NCBI GenBank assembly: GCA_963921195.1
Contig: OY992540.1
Location: forward strand, 196,973,640-197,037,639
Source of the DNA: Pegoplata infirma
Taxonomy: Eukaryota > Arthropoda > Insecta > Diptera > Anthomyiidae
Direction: 5' to 3'
Length of the DNA stretch: 64,000 nucleotides
In this document: in pieces, positions 43,176 to 54,474 of the stretch
Numbering within the stretch: the stretch's first letter is position 1
Layout: each line of letters opens with the position of its first letter
Program-made: the position numbers and the translations under genes
The notes under the pieces: generated by a model
Told to the model about the DNA's origin: nothing
What the model saw: only the letters and a program-made list of their open reading frames with translations
Database searches by the model: none

Positions 43176-44961
43176 TAACAAGTATTAAAGTTAAATTTGG
43201 CCTTGCCGAATGTATTGATACCCTTCACAATTAAAAAGATAGTATTGCAACAAACTTTGTTTAAAAAGAATTTATAAAAAAAAAAAAATTTCCGCGAAAA
43301 AAATTTTTGTTAATAATTAATAATATGTTCGCACTTGTTTAAATACCACTCGGTGTTCAAATCTGTTCACATATGTCAATCCGCAGCCGAATTAAAGCAT
43401 TTTGTATTTTTAGGTTATGTTGAATGCACCAACATTTTTGAGGTGTCCCAATATTGCTCAAATGCTATACCATACTTCTCGGGAGAACTTCCAATAAATA
43501 TGTTACGCTCAGTCATCTCCGTGTAACATTTTGGCCTTGATCGCCATTTCCACAGACAGGCGGACAGACTGACAGACGGACATCGCTAGAAGGTCTTAAA
43601 ATCGATTACTGACTTATATGTGTGGGGCATTCCATATCAAATCGGATTTATAGATTTTCCCAATTTGTTGACAGTTTTTAGATCCCTTCGAAAACTCCTT
43701 CGTGGTAAATTTTCAGATTTTTTTGATGACCCGTTCAAAAGACATCGAATTTTTAAAAAATTGGAAGCTTGTTTCTTTATACAAACTTCTTTTACTCACA
43801 ACTCTTCAATAATGGTCCAAATTTCAATTTTTTTTTTTTTTCAAAATTTTTGTTTTTTTACGCACTTTTAAAAAAAAATCCCAAAAAATTCTTAAAAGCG
43901 CTCTAGTATGCGATTTTTTAGTTTTAAAATTTAAATTTAATTTTTAAAATGTTTGTACTCTTAGATTTTTTGAATTTTTTTTTTGTGTAAAACTTCTATC
44001 GATTCTAAAATTTTCCGCCCAATAGGATCTTGGAATAACAATTATAACTATTTTTTAAAATTTTTTGAAAAAAATTTATTGCAATTTTCCAATCTTTAAA
44101 TCATTTCTACTTCTCCAATGGTGCGTCATAGAGGGGTCATTTCTAAGACTGACCCCCATTAAGGGGGCTCCCACACAAAATGACATTTTTGAAAATTTGC
44201 TCCAACCGCTCAAACTGCCCTAAGAGTGCCCTTAGAGCAATCAAATTTTTTGAAAAAAATTTCTTGTAATATTTCAATCTTAAAATCATTTCTACTGCTC
44301 CAATAGTGCGTCATAGAGGGGTCATTTCTAAGACCGACCCCCATTAATTTTTACGTCTAAACATATCTTCGGAACAAACTAATACCCTATCTCCAATTTT
44401 TAAGGGGTCTCCCACACAAAAATACACTTTTTAAAATTTGCTCCAACCGCTCTAACTGCCCTAAGAGTGGCGTTAGAGCAATCAAATGTATGACCGACTC
44501 TAAATATTTGTTTAGTCCAAACATTTTCTATGAACACACCTAACCTCTATCTTTAACTATTAAGGCGGTCCCCATACAATTTTTGTATTTTATGTAAATT
44601 GTTTATTTAATGTAAATGTTTTATTTAATCAGCCTCTACCGGTCCTATGGTGCGTCCGAGAGGGGTATTAGTGAGACCTACCGCCATTTATTTTTACCCT
44701 CCAACTGTTTTGTAAAACATACCTACGCCGTATCTCCACTTCCTAAGTGGACTTCCATTCAAAAGTAAATGTTTATAAAATTTGCTCCAACTGTAATTTG
44801 TATGGGAGCCTACTTAAGGATTTGAGATAGGGCGTAAGTATGTTTTACAAAAATGTTGGAGGGTAAAAATAAATGGGGGTCGATCTCTCGAATGACCCCT
44901 CTCGAAAGCACCATTGGACCGGTAGAAGCTGATTAAATAAAACAAATTTACAAAAAATAAA

Positions 44962-45395
44962 AAAAAAAAAACAAGTGAGAGTGTTAAATTCGGCTGTGCC
45001 GAATCTTTTATACCCTCCATAATGTAAAAAAAAATATTAGGGGCATTTGTTTTGAGGGGGGGGGGGTTGATGGGGGTCAGTGGGGGACGTTAAGAGCACC
45101 TTCCCATCCCGATAAATATACCAAATGTTTCATTTATTTCACAAAAATACAAAAAAACATGCAAAAAAATTTTCTTTTTTCAGAGGTTGGTTTAGTTCTT
45201 CAAGAGGCAACTTTTTTCCCCCTGGGCCGATGTTGCCCATTTACGAACTTAACCTGCCTAGGACCATAAGACATATTCATAAGACATTTCAGGAGGCTAG
45301 CTCCTGAAATGTCTTATGAACTGCATCGTGCCATCTACAGACGGACGGACGGACATTCACAGAATGTCTTAGAACCGATCGTGAATCAATAATAT
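44962..45395 (+). repeat. Fly dispersed repeat, short copy nested in foldback F
   Basis: AAACAAGTGAGAGTGTTAAA, the TTCGGCTGTGCCGAA palindrome, CTTTTATACCCTCCATAATG, a G-rich segment (45056-45086), GACGGACGGACGGACATTCA and CTTAGAACCGATCGTGAATC. A 21-bp direct duplication (GGTTGGAGGTTGGATCAATA-like) closes it at 45397-45435. Confidence 0.75.
45056..45086 (+). other. Potential G-quadruplex motif
   Basis: A run of 11 G (45056-45066), TTGAT, GGGGG (45072-45076), TCAGT, GGGGG (45082-45086). The first run can supply two tracts, so four tracts of five G with short loops are available. Exceptional in such an AT-rich window. Confidence 0.8.
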
Positions 45396-45767
45396 AGGTT
45401 GGAGGTTGGATCAATAATATAGGTTGGAGGTTGGAGCAAATTTGAAAAAATGACATTTTGTGTGGGAGCCCCCTTAGAAATTTGAGATAAGGTATTAGTT
45501 TGTTCCGAAGAAATATTTAGACGTAAAAATTATTGCGGGTCGGTCTTGGAAATGACCCCTCTATGACGCACCATTGACGCAGTAGAAATGATTTTAAGAT
45601 TGGAAAATTACAATAAAATTTTTGAAAAAAATCCCACGATCCTGCTGGGCAAAAAATTTGTAAAATCGATAGACGTTTTATACAAAAAAAAAATCGAAAA
45701 ATTCAAAGAGTATATACATTTTTAAAAATTAGATTAAAATTTAAAACTTAAAAATCGCATCATATAT

Positions 45768-46466
45768 CCCGAGTAAAAATAAACATATATAACAATATAT
45801 AACCAGATGCAAACATAATAAATCATATATGATTATACATCGCGTGAGATATTTTCAAAATTTTTTAAATGCAGTCATATGTAGTTATATATAATTTAAT
45901 CATGATTCGGATTAAAAGGTGTACGGTTGATATAATTATATAAAATTATATGAGGGTCAATACAAAATTTGTTTTTCTGTATAATTTAATATAAAATTAT
46001 ATATATCCTATTCTGTTCCATATATAACACTATATGTTTCCATTTAATCAACAATTTTCTAAGTTTTTAAGGCAAAGTATGAGAAACTTTTTAAAATGTT
46101 CCTAAACATTTCCTTGTTAGGGTTATGTATATCACCTATCTGGTTCGAAGCGTACCCGAACATTTTTTTGTTTAAGAAAATTATATGTTTGGTGAATGTA
46201 TCGTTGACCTGTGGTGTGTCTCAACTTGTCTCAACCCAAACCAAAAAATACCAGGATTTTACATGTTTTTATGCAATTAGATCTAATTAGATCCACTAAT
46301 ATATGGCAATGTCTGGTCAAAACTCGGATGAAATCAAATCATATTTTATACAAGTTGATCTTTTTTAATGCAAAAACATCCACCATTATTCGGATCAAAT
46401 TGCGTATAAATATATATTGTGTTACATACCATTATATATTGTATCATATAAAAATTTTTACTCGGG
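45768..46466. mobile_element. CCCGAGTAAAAA element, copy 2
   Basis: 699 bp, ends CCCGAGTAAAAATAAACATA and AATTTTTACTCGGG. It is inserted in foldback F within the arm sequence AAAATCGCAT/CACTTTTAAGAATTT, intact elsewhere (for example 31222). The interior is rich in ATATAATTATATA. The flanks read ...AT and TC, so the TA duplication seen in the other two copies is not evident. Open frames at 46096-46290 and 46211-46501 show no known motif. Confidence 0.75.
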
Positions 46467-46563
46467 TCACTTTTAAGAATTTGTTTGGACTTTTTTTCTA
46501 AAGTACGTAAAAAAATTTTGAATTAAAATGTTCAATTTTGACCATTTTTGAAGAAGTTATGAG

Positions 46564-47109
46564 CAGGGATGAGATTTTCATGCACTAAAAATCGAAAATA
46601 TGCGCTAAAAAATTAAAATATGTAATAAAAAACTTAAAAATATGCACTAAAAAATAAAATTTGTGCAATAAAAGTCTATTTTTCATGCGAAAAACTTCTA
46701 AAAAAGTAAAAAATAACGCTGGGTTTGAATACTAACATTTAAAACTTTATGTAAGCATTATTTTTTAGAAATTAAAACAATCTATAAAAAAAATTTAAAA
46801 TAATAAAAAAAAACTTTTTTCTTATTTTCAAAATAAATTTTTCAAATTTTAAATAGTTTTTGAAACAAATAAATTTCAATATGTGTTTTTGCTAATTTAT
46901 GCCAAAATATGCAAAAATATGAACTTACAAAATATGCATTTAAAACCAAAATATGCAAAAATATGCTTTTTCAGCAAAATATGCAAAAATATGCAAAAAC
47001 AAATCGATGCCATTTCAACACAAATTACTTGATTCAGAAAGATAATAAGTCGATATCGTTTTTAGACTATCGGCAAAAAACATGCATTTGCATGGAAATC
47101 ACATCCCTA
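46564..47109. mobile_element. hAT-type MITE with CAGGGATG end and 8-bp duplication
   Basis: GTTATGAG occurs at 46556-46563 and again at 47110-47117. The element between (546 bp) starts CAGGGATGAGATTTTCATGC and ends GCATGGAAATCACATCCCTA. CAGGGATG ends plus an 8-bp duplication fit the hAT superfamily. The interior holds many AAAATATGCAAAAATATGC words. The open frame at 46909-47223 crosses its right edge and is accidental. Confidence 0.88.
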
Positions 47110-47569
47110 GTTATGAGTAAAAGAAGTTTGAGTAAAGGAACAAACTACCAATTTTTAAAAATTCTGTATCTTTTGAACGGGTCATCAAAAAAATCTGAAA
47201 ATTTACCACGAAGGAGTTTTTGAAGCGTATTAAAAACTGTCAACAAATTGAGAAAATCTAAAAAAAAATTATTCAATGTGTCCGATTTGATATGGAATGA
47301 TCTATATACTTTATGCGGTCCCAGACTGATATTTCGATGAGTTACAAACGGAATGACAAACTTATATATACCCTCTATCACTTGAGTGGAGGGTATAAAA
47401 ACTTTAAATGTTTAAAAATCACCAACTTCAAATGCAAGAAAAAAAAATCTCGCACTAAACTAGAAAAATTTCCTTAAGGATTTTTTTTGTAGAAAATGTT
47501 AATTTTCCTTTGGTTTTGCTGTCATCCCATTTCGATTCTGAAATTTCGATTTTGTATTACAGTGTTATT

Positions 47570-48190
47570 ACACCGTCCAATAAAAATTAATAAAAATCGT
47601 TAAACACGAACTGGATAATATACGTTTGAAATTAGAGACTAAATGTAGTAAGACTTCATTAACAGTTTTTCATTTCGTGATACGGTTTCCTTTTAAAAGG
47701 GCTTTTAAGTTTTGAAGGATTAAATTTTATAAAATATTTTTTTAAAATTTGTTCTTGTCCTAGGGTGCCTCTAGTGATAGCAAAAGAAATAGGAGGATAT
47801 CCCCTAATTTTTCTATTTTATTTTTTTTACATATTAGGAAAAAGGAGGTAGGTTACGCCCTTTCAAAAATGTATTTAAAATTTTTAATAAAATATTTTGA
47901 TCAATTTTCTAAAGTTGTTTATTCACATTCTTTTATTTTTATATGGCAAAAAAAAATTGAAAATTTGGGGAGATCCTCCTCTTTCATTTGCCATCACCAG
48001 TGTCATCCTAGGACAAGTAAAAATATTTCAAAAATATTTTACTAAATGTGTCCTTTAAAACTTTGAAGTAATTTTAAAAGGAAACAGAATCACGAAATGA
48101 AAAATTATAAATAAAGTTTTACTCCATTTGACCTCTTCTGTCAGACGTATATCATCCGGTTCATGTTTAATATTGACTGTCGGACGGTGT
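47570..48190. mobile_element. MITE with ACACCGTCC ends, full copy
   Basis: Ends ACACCGTCC and GGACGGTGT. Subterminal blocks (AACTGGATAATATACGTTTG left; CAGACGTATATCATCCGGTT right) are inverted relative to each other, and the middle has TCATTTGCCATCACCAGTGT. A truncated relative is at 21773-22270. Target duplication is not clear. No transposase. Confidence 0.75.
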
Positions 48191-48199
48191 TATAAGTAA

Positions 48200-48815
48200 T
48201 TGCACAGCAAACATAAATCCGAAAGTAATCGGTTGCTGAATACAATTAGTTACATATTTGGTCACCAACAAATATTGTCTTGATTCTATTGTAAGAGAAA
48301 TGTGTTCCCAAAAATTTTCTGGGAAGCTATATATTTTTACTGTTCCAGGCCTATGTCTGTGAAATAACCACGATGTCATTGAAATAACCACCCCAAAAAG
48401 TTATTCTCTTTTCAAATTAAAAATAAGTTAATTCCAATTTTTTTCTCAAAATACCAATTTTTGTTTTTTCCAATAAATTTAGCTACTTTAACCGGATAAT
48501 AAAGTTCTTAAATTCCTGCTTTTATTCGCCCATTGTCCCAATTTTGTGACTGTTTTTTTTATGGCGGCAGTAATCATATAAAATTTATTGCACAATCTTG
48601 CATATGTTTTGTTAAGGAGCTGAAAAAATAGCGTTAAAAAGCAAACAAAAATTTAAATCTGCCAAAATATAACAATTGTTGGAAAAGCGATTATTAAAAA
48701 AAAAACTGTATACCACAGAAGTTAACTAAATTTAAGAATTGCTATGGTCGACTTAAGAGTGACCTACAAAAGTGAAAAAGTTCTTAAGAGAGAATAGGAA
48801 TTGCGAAAATATTTT
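48200..48815. other. Low-repeat sequence, no gene recognised
   Basis: Mostly unique-looking AT-rich DNA with a minus-strand open frame at 48167-48391 of no recognisable content. It leads into the 35-bp minisatellite. Confidence 0.4.
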
Positions 48816-48828
48816 TCCTTTAGAAAAA

Positions 48829-49916
48829 ATCTAAGACCTTTAGAAAAAGTCTCAGATTTTGAGATATTTTTCTTATAGAAAAAGTCTCAGATTTCTTATA
48901 GACAATGTCTCAGATTCTGAGACATTTTTCTTATAGAAAAAGTCTCAGATTCTGAGACATTTTGCTTATAGAAAAAGTCTCAGATTCTGAGACATTTTGC
49001 TTATAGAAAAAGTCTCAGGTTCTGAGACATTTTGCTTATAGAAAAAGTCTCAGATTCTGAGATATTTTGCTTATAGAAAAAGTCTCAGATTCTGAGATAT
49101 TTTTCTTATAGAAAAAGTCTCAGATTCTGAGAAATTTTTCTTATAGAAAAAGTCTCAGATTCTGAGACATTTTTCTTATAGAAAAAGTCTCAGATTCTGA
49201 GACATTTTTCTTATAGAAAAAGTCTCAGATTCTGAGACATTTTTCTTATAGAAAAAGTCTCAGATTCTGAGACATTTTTCTTATAGAAAAAGTCTCAGAT
49301 TCTGAGACATTTTTCTTATAGAAAAAGTCTCAGATTCTGAGACATTTTTCTTATAGAAAAAGTCTCAGATTCTGAGACATTTTTCTTATAGAAAAAGTCT
49401 CAGATTCTGAGACATTTTTCTTATAGAAAAAGTCTCAGATTCTGAGACATTTTTCTTATAGAAAAAGTCTCAGATTCTGAGACATTTTTCTTATAGAAAA
49501 AGTCTCAGATTCTGAGACATTTTTCTTATAGAAACAGTCTCAGATTCTGAGATATTTTTCTTATAGAAAAAGTCTCAGATTCTGAGACATTTTTCTTATA
49601 GAAAAAGTCTCAGATTCTGAGACATTTTTCTTTTAGAAAAAGTCTCAGATTCTGAGACATTTTTCTTATAGAAAAAGTCTCAGATTCTGAGACATTTTTC
49701 TTATAGAAAAAGTCTCAGATTCTGAGACATTTTTCTTATAGAAAAAGTCTCAGATTCTGAGACATTTTTCTTATAGAAAAAGTCTCAGATTCTGAGACAT
49801 TTTGCTTATAGAAAAAGTCTCAGATTCTGAGACATTTTTCTTATAGAAAAAGTCTCAGATTCTGAGACATTTTTCTTATAGAAAAAGTCTCAGATTCTGA
49901 GACATTTTTCTTATAG
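48829..49916 (+). repeat. 35-bp hairpin minisatellite, part 1 (~31 units)
   Basis: Unit CTTATAGAAAAAGTCTCAGATTCTGAGACATTTTT split as CTTATAGAAAAA, GTCTCAGATTCTGAGAC, ATTTTT. The 17-nt centre is a perfect palindrome (8-bp arms, 1-nt loop). Edge units (48829-48960) are degenerate and the core is almost invariant. Sub-variants cluster (TTTGCT at 48960-49060), a sign of local duplication. Confidence 0.95.
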
Positions 49917-49917
49917 A

Positions 49918-51000
49918 CAATTAATTATATTTTTTATGTTGTCGACTGAAGCCTTAATTATGGTTTGTATCGAAGATAAACTACAGAAAAAAAAACAAAA
50001 CAGAACAGAACTTCCGAATTTTACTTTGTTAAAAAATAAGTAAAAATATTTAAGTAAATTTAAAATATTGCGTGTGGTCATTATTGAGAAAAATAAACAA
50101 AAATAAAAATGTGAAACAATTTTACAGTACTAACACCTATAACTCAATTTACGTGGTATATATTTTTAAAAATTTGTATACCCTACACTAGAGTTTGCAA
50201 AACGATTAAAATCGTAATCGTAATCGCGATTAATCGTACTCGTAATCGACAAAAAATATTGTACGATTACGATTAATCATTATCTATGAAAAACCCGGTT
50301 TTTATTACGATTTTTTTAATAAAAATTTCCTTAAATTCTCCATAAAACTTTGTTAAGTCTGTGTGTCCGTCCGTCTGTCTGTTGAAAGCACGATAGAGTC
50401 TAAACAAAAAGAGATAGTGCGCTGACCCTTCTTAGGAATATGTGGTAGAGTACTGCGCAAAATCGGTCCTGGGGGAAAATTTCCCCCTTGTAGAACAGAC
50501 ATCTCTTATTTATGAGGATTTTTTGACTTTCTATCAAACATAAAAAAAATTGAAAAAACGGAATAAGAAAAGCATTAGTTTTTTTACGGTTCCTTTTGGT
50601 GGCAGTGGTCACCAACAAATTTTAAGAAAGAAGATTTTTCCCCTATGCTTTCCAGAGTTAAAAAAGTTAAAGCTGAAGTTTTTGTTAACCCTAAAATCAA
50701 AAAAATCGCAAAAACCAAAGTTTTTGCGGGGAAATAAAATTTTTTAATGTTTTTTCGGTAAAAATAAATGAAAAATAATGTTTTCTAACCAGCCACAAAA
50801 ATCGGGTTTCATAGTATAGTTAATATTTTATGATGCATTGATATTTATGTTAAAGGCTCTATTCATAAAAATTTGTCATAACTATATCATGAGTCAATTT
50901 TTTCCATATGATTGTTGTAGAACAATCATAAAAAATTCAAATAAAATAAAGCGATGTTATGCAAAAATTGCTCAATTTAACAATGTTTGATCATGCTTAT
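49918..51000 (+). repeat. 1.08-kb duplicated segment D, copy 2, inside the minisatellite
   Basis: Splits the 35-bp array after ...TTTTTCTTATAGA and before CTTATAAGTCTCAG, so CTTATA flanks both sides and could be a target duplication. It is the near-identical reverse complement of 41924-42997. The 65-aa frame (50550-50747, MKKRNKKSISFF...RGNKIF) differs from copy 1 at only a few residues. Other content: CGATTAATCGTACTCG-type words near 50225-50275 and GTCCGTCCGTCTGTCTG at 50366. Confidence 0.82.
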
Positions 51001-51675
51001 AAGTCTCAGATTCTGAGACATTTTTCTTCTAGAAAAAGTCTCAGATTCTGAGACATTTTTCTTCTAGAAAAAGTCTCAGATTCTGAGACATTTTTCTTCT
51101 AGAAAAAGTCTCACATTCTGAGACATTTTTCTTCTAGAAAAAGTCTCAGATTCTGAGACATTTTTCTTATAGAAAAAGTCTCAGATTCTGAGACATTTTT
51201 CTTATAGAAAAAGTCTCAGATTCTGAGACATTTTTCTTATAGAAAAAGTCTCAGATTCTGAGACATTTTTCTTATAGAAAAAGTCTCAGATTCTGAGACA
51301 TTTTTCTTATAGAAAAAGTCTCAGATTCTGAGACATTTTTCTTATAGAAAAAGTCTCAGATTCTGAGACATTTTTCTTATAGAAAAAGTCTCAGATTCTG
51401 AGACATTTTTCTTATAGAAAAAGTCTCAGATTCTGAGACATTTTTCTTATAGAAAAAGTCTTAGATTCTGAGACATTTTTCTTATAGAAAAAGTCTCAGA
51501 TTCTGAGACATTTTTCTTATAGAAAAAGTCTTAGATTCTGAGATATTTTTCTTATAGAAAAAGTCTCAGATTCTGAGACATTCTGATTCTGATTCTGAGA
51601 TATTTTTCTTATAGAAAAAGTTTCAGATTCTGAGAAATTTTTCTTATAGAAAAAGTCTCAGATTCTGAGAAAAGT
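51001..51675 (+). repeat. 35-bp hairpin minisatellite, part 2 (~19 units)
   Basis: Same unit as part 1. The first four or five units after the insertion carry CTTCTAG in place of CTTATAG. The end near 51580-51675 is disordered (ACATTCTGATTCTGATTCTG). Confidence 0.93.
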
Positions 51676-51803
51676 TTTTGATTCTTTATTTCTCAAACAA
51701 ATATAAAATTTTAATCTTTTTCAAATATATTTCGTAGGGTGTTATAATGAAATAAAAAATACAATAAAACAACCAAAAAATAAATTTACATATCGCGTAA
51801 AAG

Positions 51804-53408
51804 CAAGGTTGGCAATCGAAACGAATAACGGTATCGATATCGGTATTGGTATCGTTTTTTTATTTATTTCGGTATCGGTATCGGTTACGGTATTTGAGTT
51901 GAATCGGTTACGGTATTACCGATACCGAAACGTCGATACCGGTACGTACCGGTATTATCGAAAAATTTTTTTTTTCAATTATAATACTAAACACGTACTT
52001 ACGTATTTATTTTTACCATTTTTGCTAAAATGCCCTTTAAAATGTGAAAAAAAATTAAAATAGCGTTTTTTAGGGGATCGGCGGGGACGTTGCCGGACCA
52101 CACCTACAAAAGGGGTCGGACCACACCTACAAAGGGGCCAAAAAAACTGTTATTTTCTTATCCCCCTGATCAAAGTGCAGGACTTTGAAGTTATTCTGAC
52201 ATAAAAATGTTTCATTTGTTTAACAGTAGAGAACACCTTTTTCAACAAAGTGTTTATGTATGAAAAAGGTGTTTTACGAATTTTAAGTCTCATCTTTCTG
52301 CAATTAAAAAAAAATATCCCCACTTGACCACCGCAATTTATATGTCCATGAAAACGAAAATTTACCTTTTTTTGATTTTCGGCTTTTAATTTTTTTGATT
52401 ATTTTTAAATTTTTTTAGATTTAATTTATCATTAAATTCCACTAATTTCAATCATTTTGAAACTATTTGTTTTGAAAATAACAAAAGAAATTAATAAAAT
52501 AGCAAATAAATCTAAACATTAAAATTGCATAAAAAGTTGAAATGCAGGCTTTTCTGGGATAACGGCACATTGAAAATTTGTTTGACAAGATTTTTGAGAT
52601 CAGCGGGTGCTAATTACCCTAAAAAGGTACTTTTTTCAAAAAAAGAAAAATAAAGTTGAGTCTTGGTCCAAAATGGGTTAAGAAAAATAAAAAAACATAT
52701 GTAAAAAAATGTAGAAAAGTTAAATTCAACTTAGCCGAATCCATGAATACCCTCCACAGTGCCCTTTTAAAGTGATAGTTAGTTTTCTAACGTGAAAAAA
52801 ATTAACAATTTTGATTAGAAATATTTTATTTTGAGTAAAAAACTTTTTTTAGTCATTTTTTTTTAATTTTTTTTAGTTTAAAATTTTTTTCGAGTGTAAG
52901 TTTTTTCTGTTTAATTGTAAAAATATTTGTGAGTGACAAAAATATGTTTTTAAAGCTGGTTTAACGTGAACTAAAGGTGAAACCAATTTGAAATTCACAG
53001 TTTTGCTAATAATTTTTGAACCACAATGTCCCATAAATATCAAAAAAATCCTTGGGCACCGTCATCGCGGATTAAATAAAAATCTCCAAAAAAAACTAAA
53101 CTATAATAAGTTTTTTTTTTTTATTTTTATGATACTTCGGGGTGGCATTTGGAGTACGATTTTTTATTTACAACAACCAAAAAAATTAAAAATTTTCTGT
53201 TAAATATTTTTTTTTTTTTTGGAAAAAACATGGTTTTTTAAGAAAAACCGTTTCAATACCGGTACGTACCGGTACCGAAGGAAAAGGTTTTTGGATACCG
53301 GTATCCGATACCAAAACTGAGTTTCGGTATTGGTATTGGTACCGGTATTCAATTTAAAGGGTTTTGAAACGGATAACGGTATTGAAAAGGTATCGATTGC
53401 CAACATTG
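51804..53408. mobile_element. hAT-like element, 1.6 kb, 8-bp target duplication
   Basis: CGTAAAAG flanks both sides (51796-51803 and 53409-53416). The left end CAAGGTTGGCAATCGAAACG and right end ATCGATTGCCAACATTG match the ends of 667-1041. Subterminal zones of 100-150 bp are packed with GGTATCGGTA and ACCGGTACGTACCGGT words in inverted order. The interior has a GGACCACACCTACAAAAGGG direct duplication (about 52096 and 52118) and a fly-repeat fragment at 52712. No transposase frame. It is larger than a typical MITE and may be a deletion derivative of an autonomous hAT. Confidence 0.85.
52712..52765 (+). repeat. Fly dispersed repeat, left-end fragment
   Basis: GTAGAAAAGTTAAATTCAAC, TTAGCCGAA, GAATACCCTCCACAG. 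Diverged left end of the family, inside the hAT-like element. Confidence 0.6.
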
Positions 53409-53419
53409 CGTAAAAGTCA

Positions 53420-54400
53420 TTTCTGTTTGTATACAATATTCAACTTCCACTTGTATTTGTTCTTTTATTTTTTTTTTTTGTTCACAAAAATTGTTTTTAA
53501 ACGTCCCGTTGAGTGCATTATAAACGAAACTTTACATAATTTTTTTTGTATTTTGTTTTAATTTTTTGGTTTTTTAACTTTATGCGAGAAAAAATAGTTA
53601 ATGTTTCCGTATAAACTCATAATCCTGTATGGATGGCATTGCATATAGTGGTATAAACGAGTAAAACTTCCGGAAAAAAATGAACAACAAATATTAAGAG
53701 GATTTTTTCATTAAAACAAAAACAATCTTAAGGCTTAAAAAAAATACGCATTTAATGAAATTTATTTTGCATTATTTACTTATTAAAGTTAAGAAATATT
53801 AAAAAAAAATTCACAACACAAAATGGAACTTAATTGAATTTCTTAAACACACATTTATAAGAAGATATAAATTTAATTAATTTTCGACAATTGTAGAAAT
53901 GGCAGACATTTAACATTTATCTGGCTGTTATTTAATCAAACTTTCAAAAACAGATTTTTAAATTTTATGCATAAATTTATTACTTATAATAAACATTAAT
54001 ATGATTGTTTCCCAGCAAAACGTTTTATTCACTAAAATTCATTCGAATTTTTCAAAACTTAATTTTTTTATTTTTTTAGATTTTTCTGATGCTTTTTAAT
54101 ATGTGTTGTTTTTCTGTTTTTTTTGTAATTTTCCAGATTTTTTTTTTTTGTTTTTTTTCCGAATTTTGTTGATTTTTTCTGAATTTTAATTTTTCTTACA
54201 AGACTGATAGATTTTTTTCGGAATTTTTCGAGACTTTCAATTTGGTTCACGCAGATTTTAGTTACACGCTGAATTATAAATATTCTCTGGTAAATATCAC
54301 TAGGCGTATGAGTAATAAATAAATTTTACTCAATATTAAGTATACGTAGGGTTTATTTTAAAATTGAAAATATTATAGGATTTGATCAAATGGTTTTTAT
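53420..54400. other. AT-rich sequence without recognised gene
   Basis: T-run-rich, with no tandem structure. Minus-strand frames such as 54068-54250 are Lys-rich translations of T-runs. Nothing is recognised. Confidence 0.45.
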
Positions 54401-54401
54401 A

Positions 54402-54474
54402 CCCTTCAACCACAGTATGGGGGTATACTCACTTTGTCATTCCGTTTGTAACGCATCGAAATATCGGTCTATAT
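54402..54474 (-). repeat. Fly dispersed repeat, right-end part (minus)
   Basis: TTATACCCTTCAACCACAGT, GTCATTCCGTTTGTAACGCA, TCGAAATATCGGTCTATA: the reverse complement of the family's right end. Foldback copy 3 follows immediately, in the position seen at 43624. Confidence 0.7.

Larger units (their letters stand above)
43624..47300. repeat. Large foldback family F, copy 2 (~3.7 kb)
   Basis: The left edge GGGGCATTCCATATCAAATC and right edge GATTTGATATGGAATGA are inverted repeats. The left arm runs through AAAACTCCTTCGTGGTAAAT, GCCCAATAGGATCTTGGAAT, GCTCCAATGGTGCGTCATAG and ATTTTTACCCTCCAACTG to the centre near 44780. The right arm returns from 44810 to 45770 and, after nested insertions, from 47118 to 47300. 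The block GTGCGTCATAGAGGGGTCAT is also duplicated in tandem within the left arm (44123 and 44308). Confidence 0.82.
43176..47398 (+). repeat. Fly dispersed repeat carrying foldback copy 2
   Basis: Left end ACAAGTATTAAAGTTAAATT, TTGGCCTTGCCGAA and GATACCCTTCACAA. The middle reaches CTTAAAATCGATTACTGACT at about 43595-43614. The rest of the repeat resumes only at about 47301: CTATATACTTTATGCGGTCC, GTTACAAACGGAATGACAAA, ATATATACCCTCTATCAC. Compared with the empty copy at 37408-37930, foldback F sits between these two parts. Confidence 0.8.
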
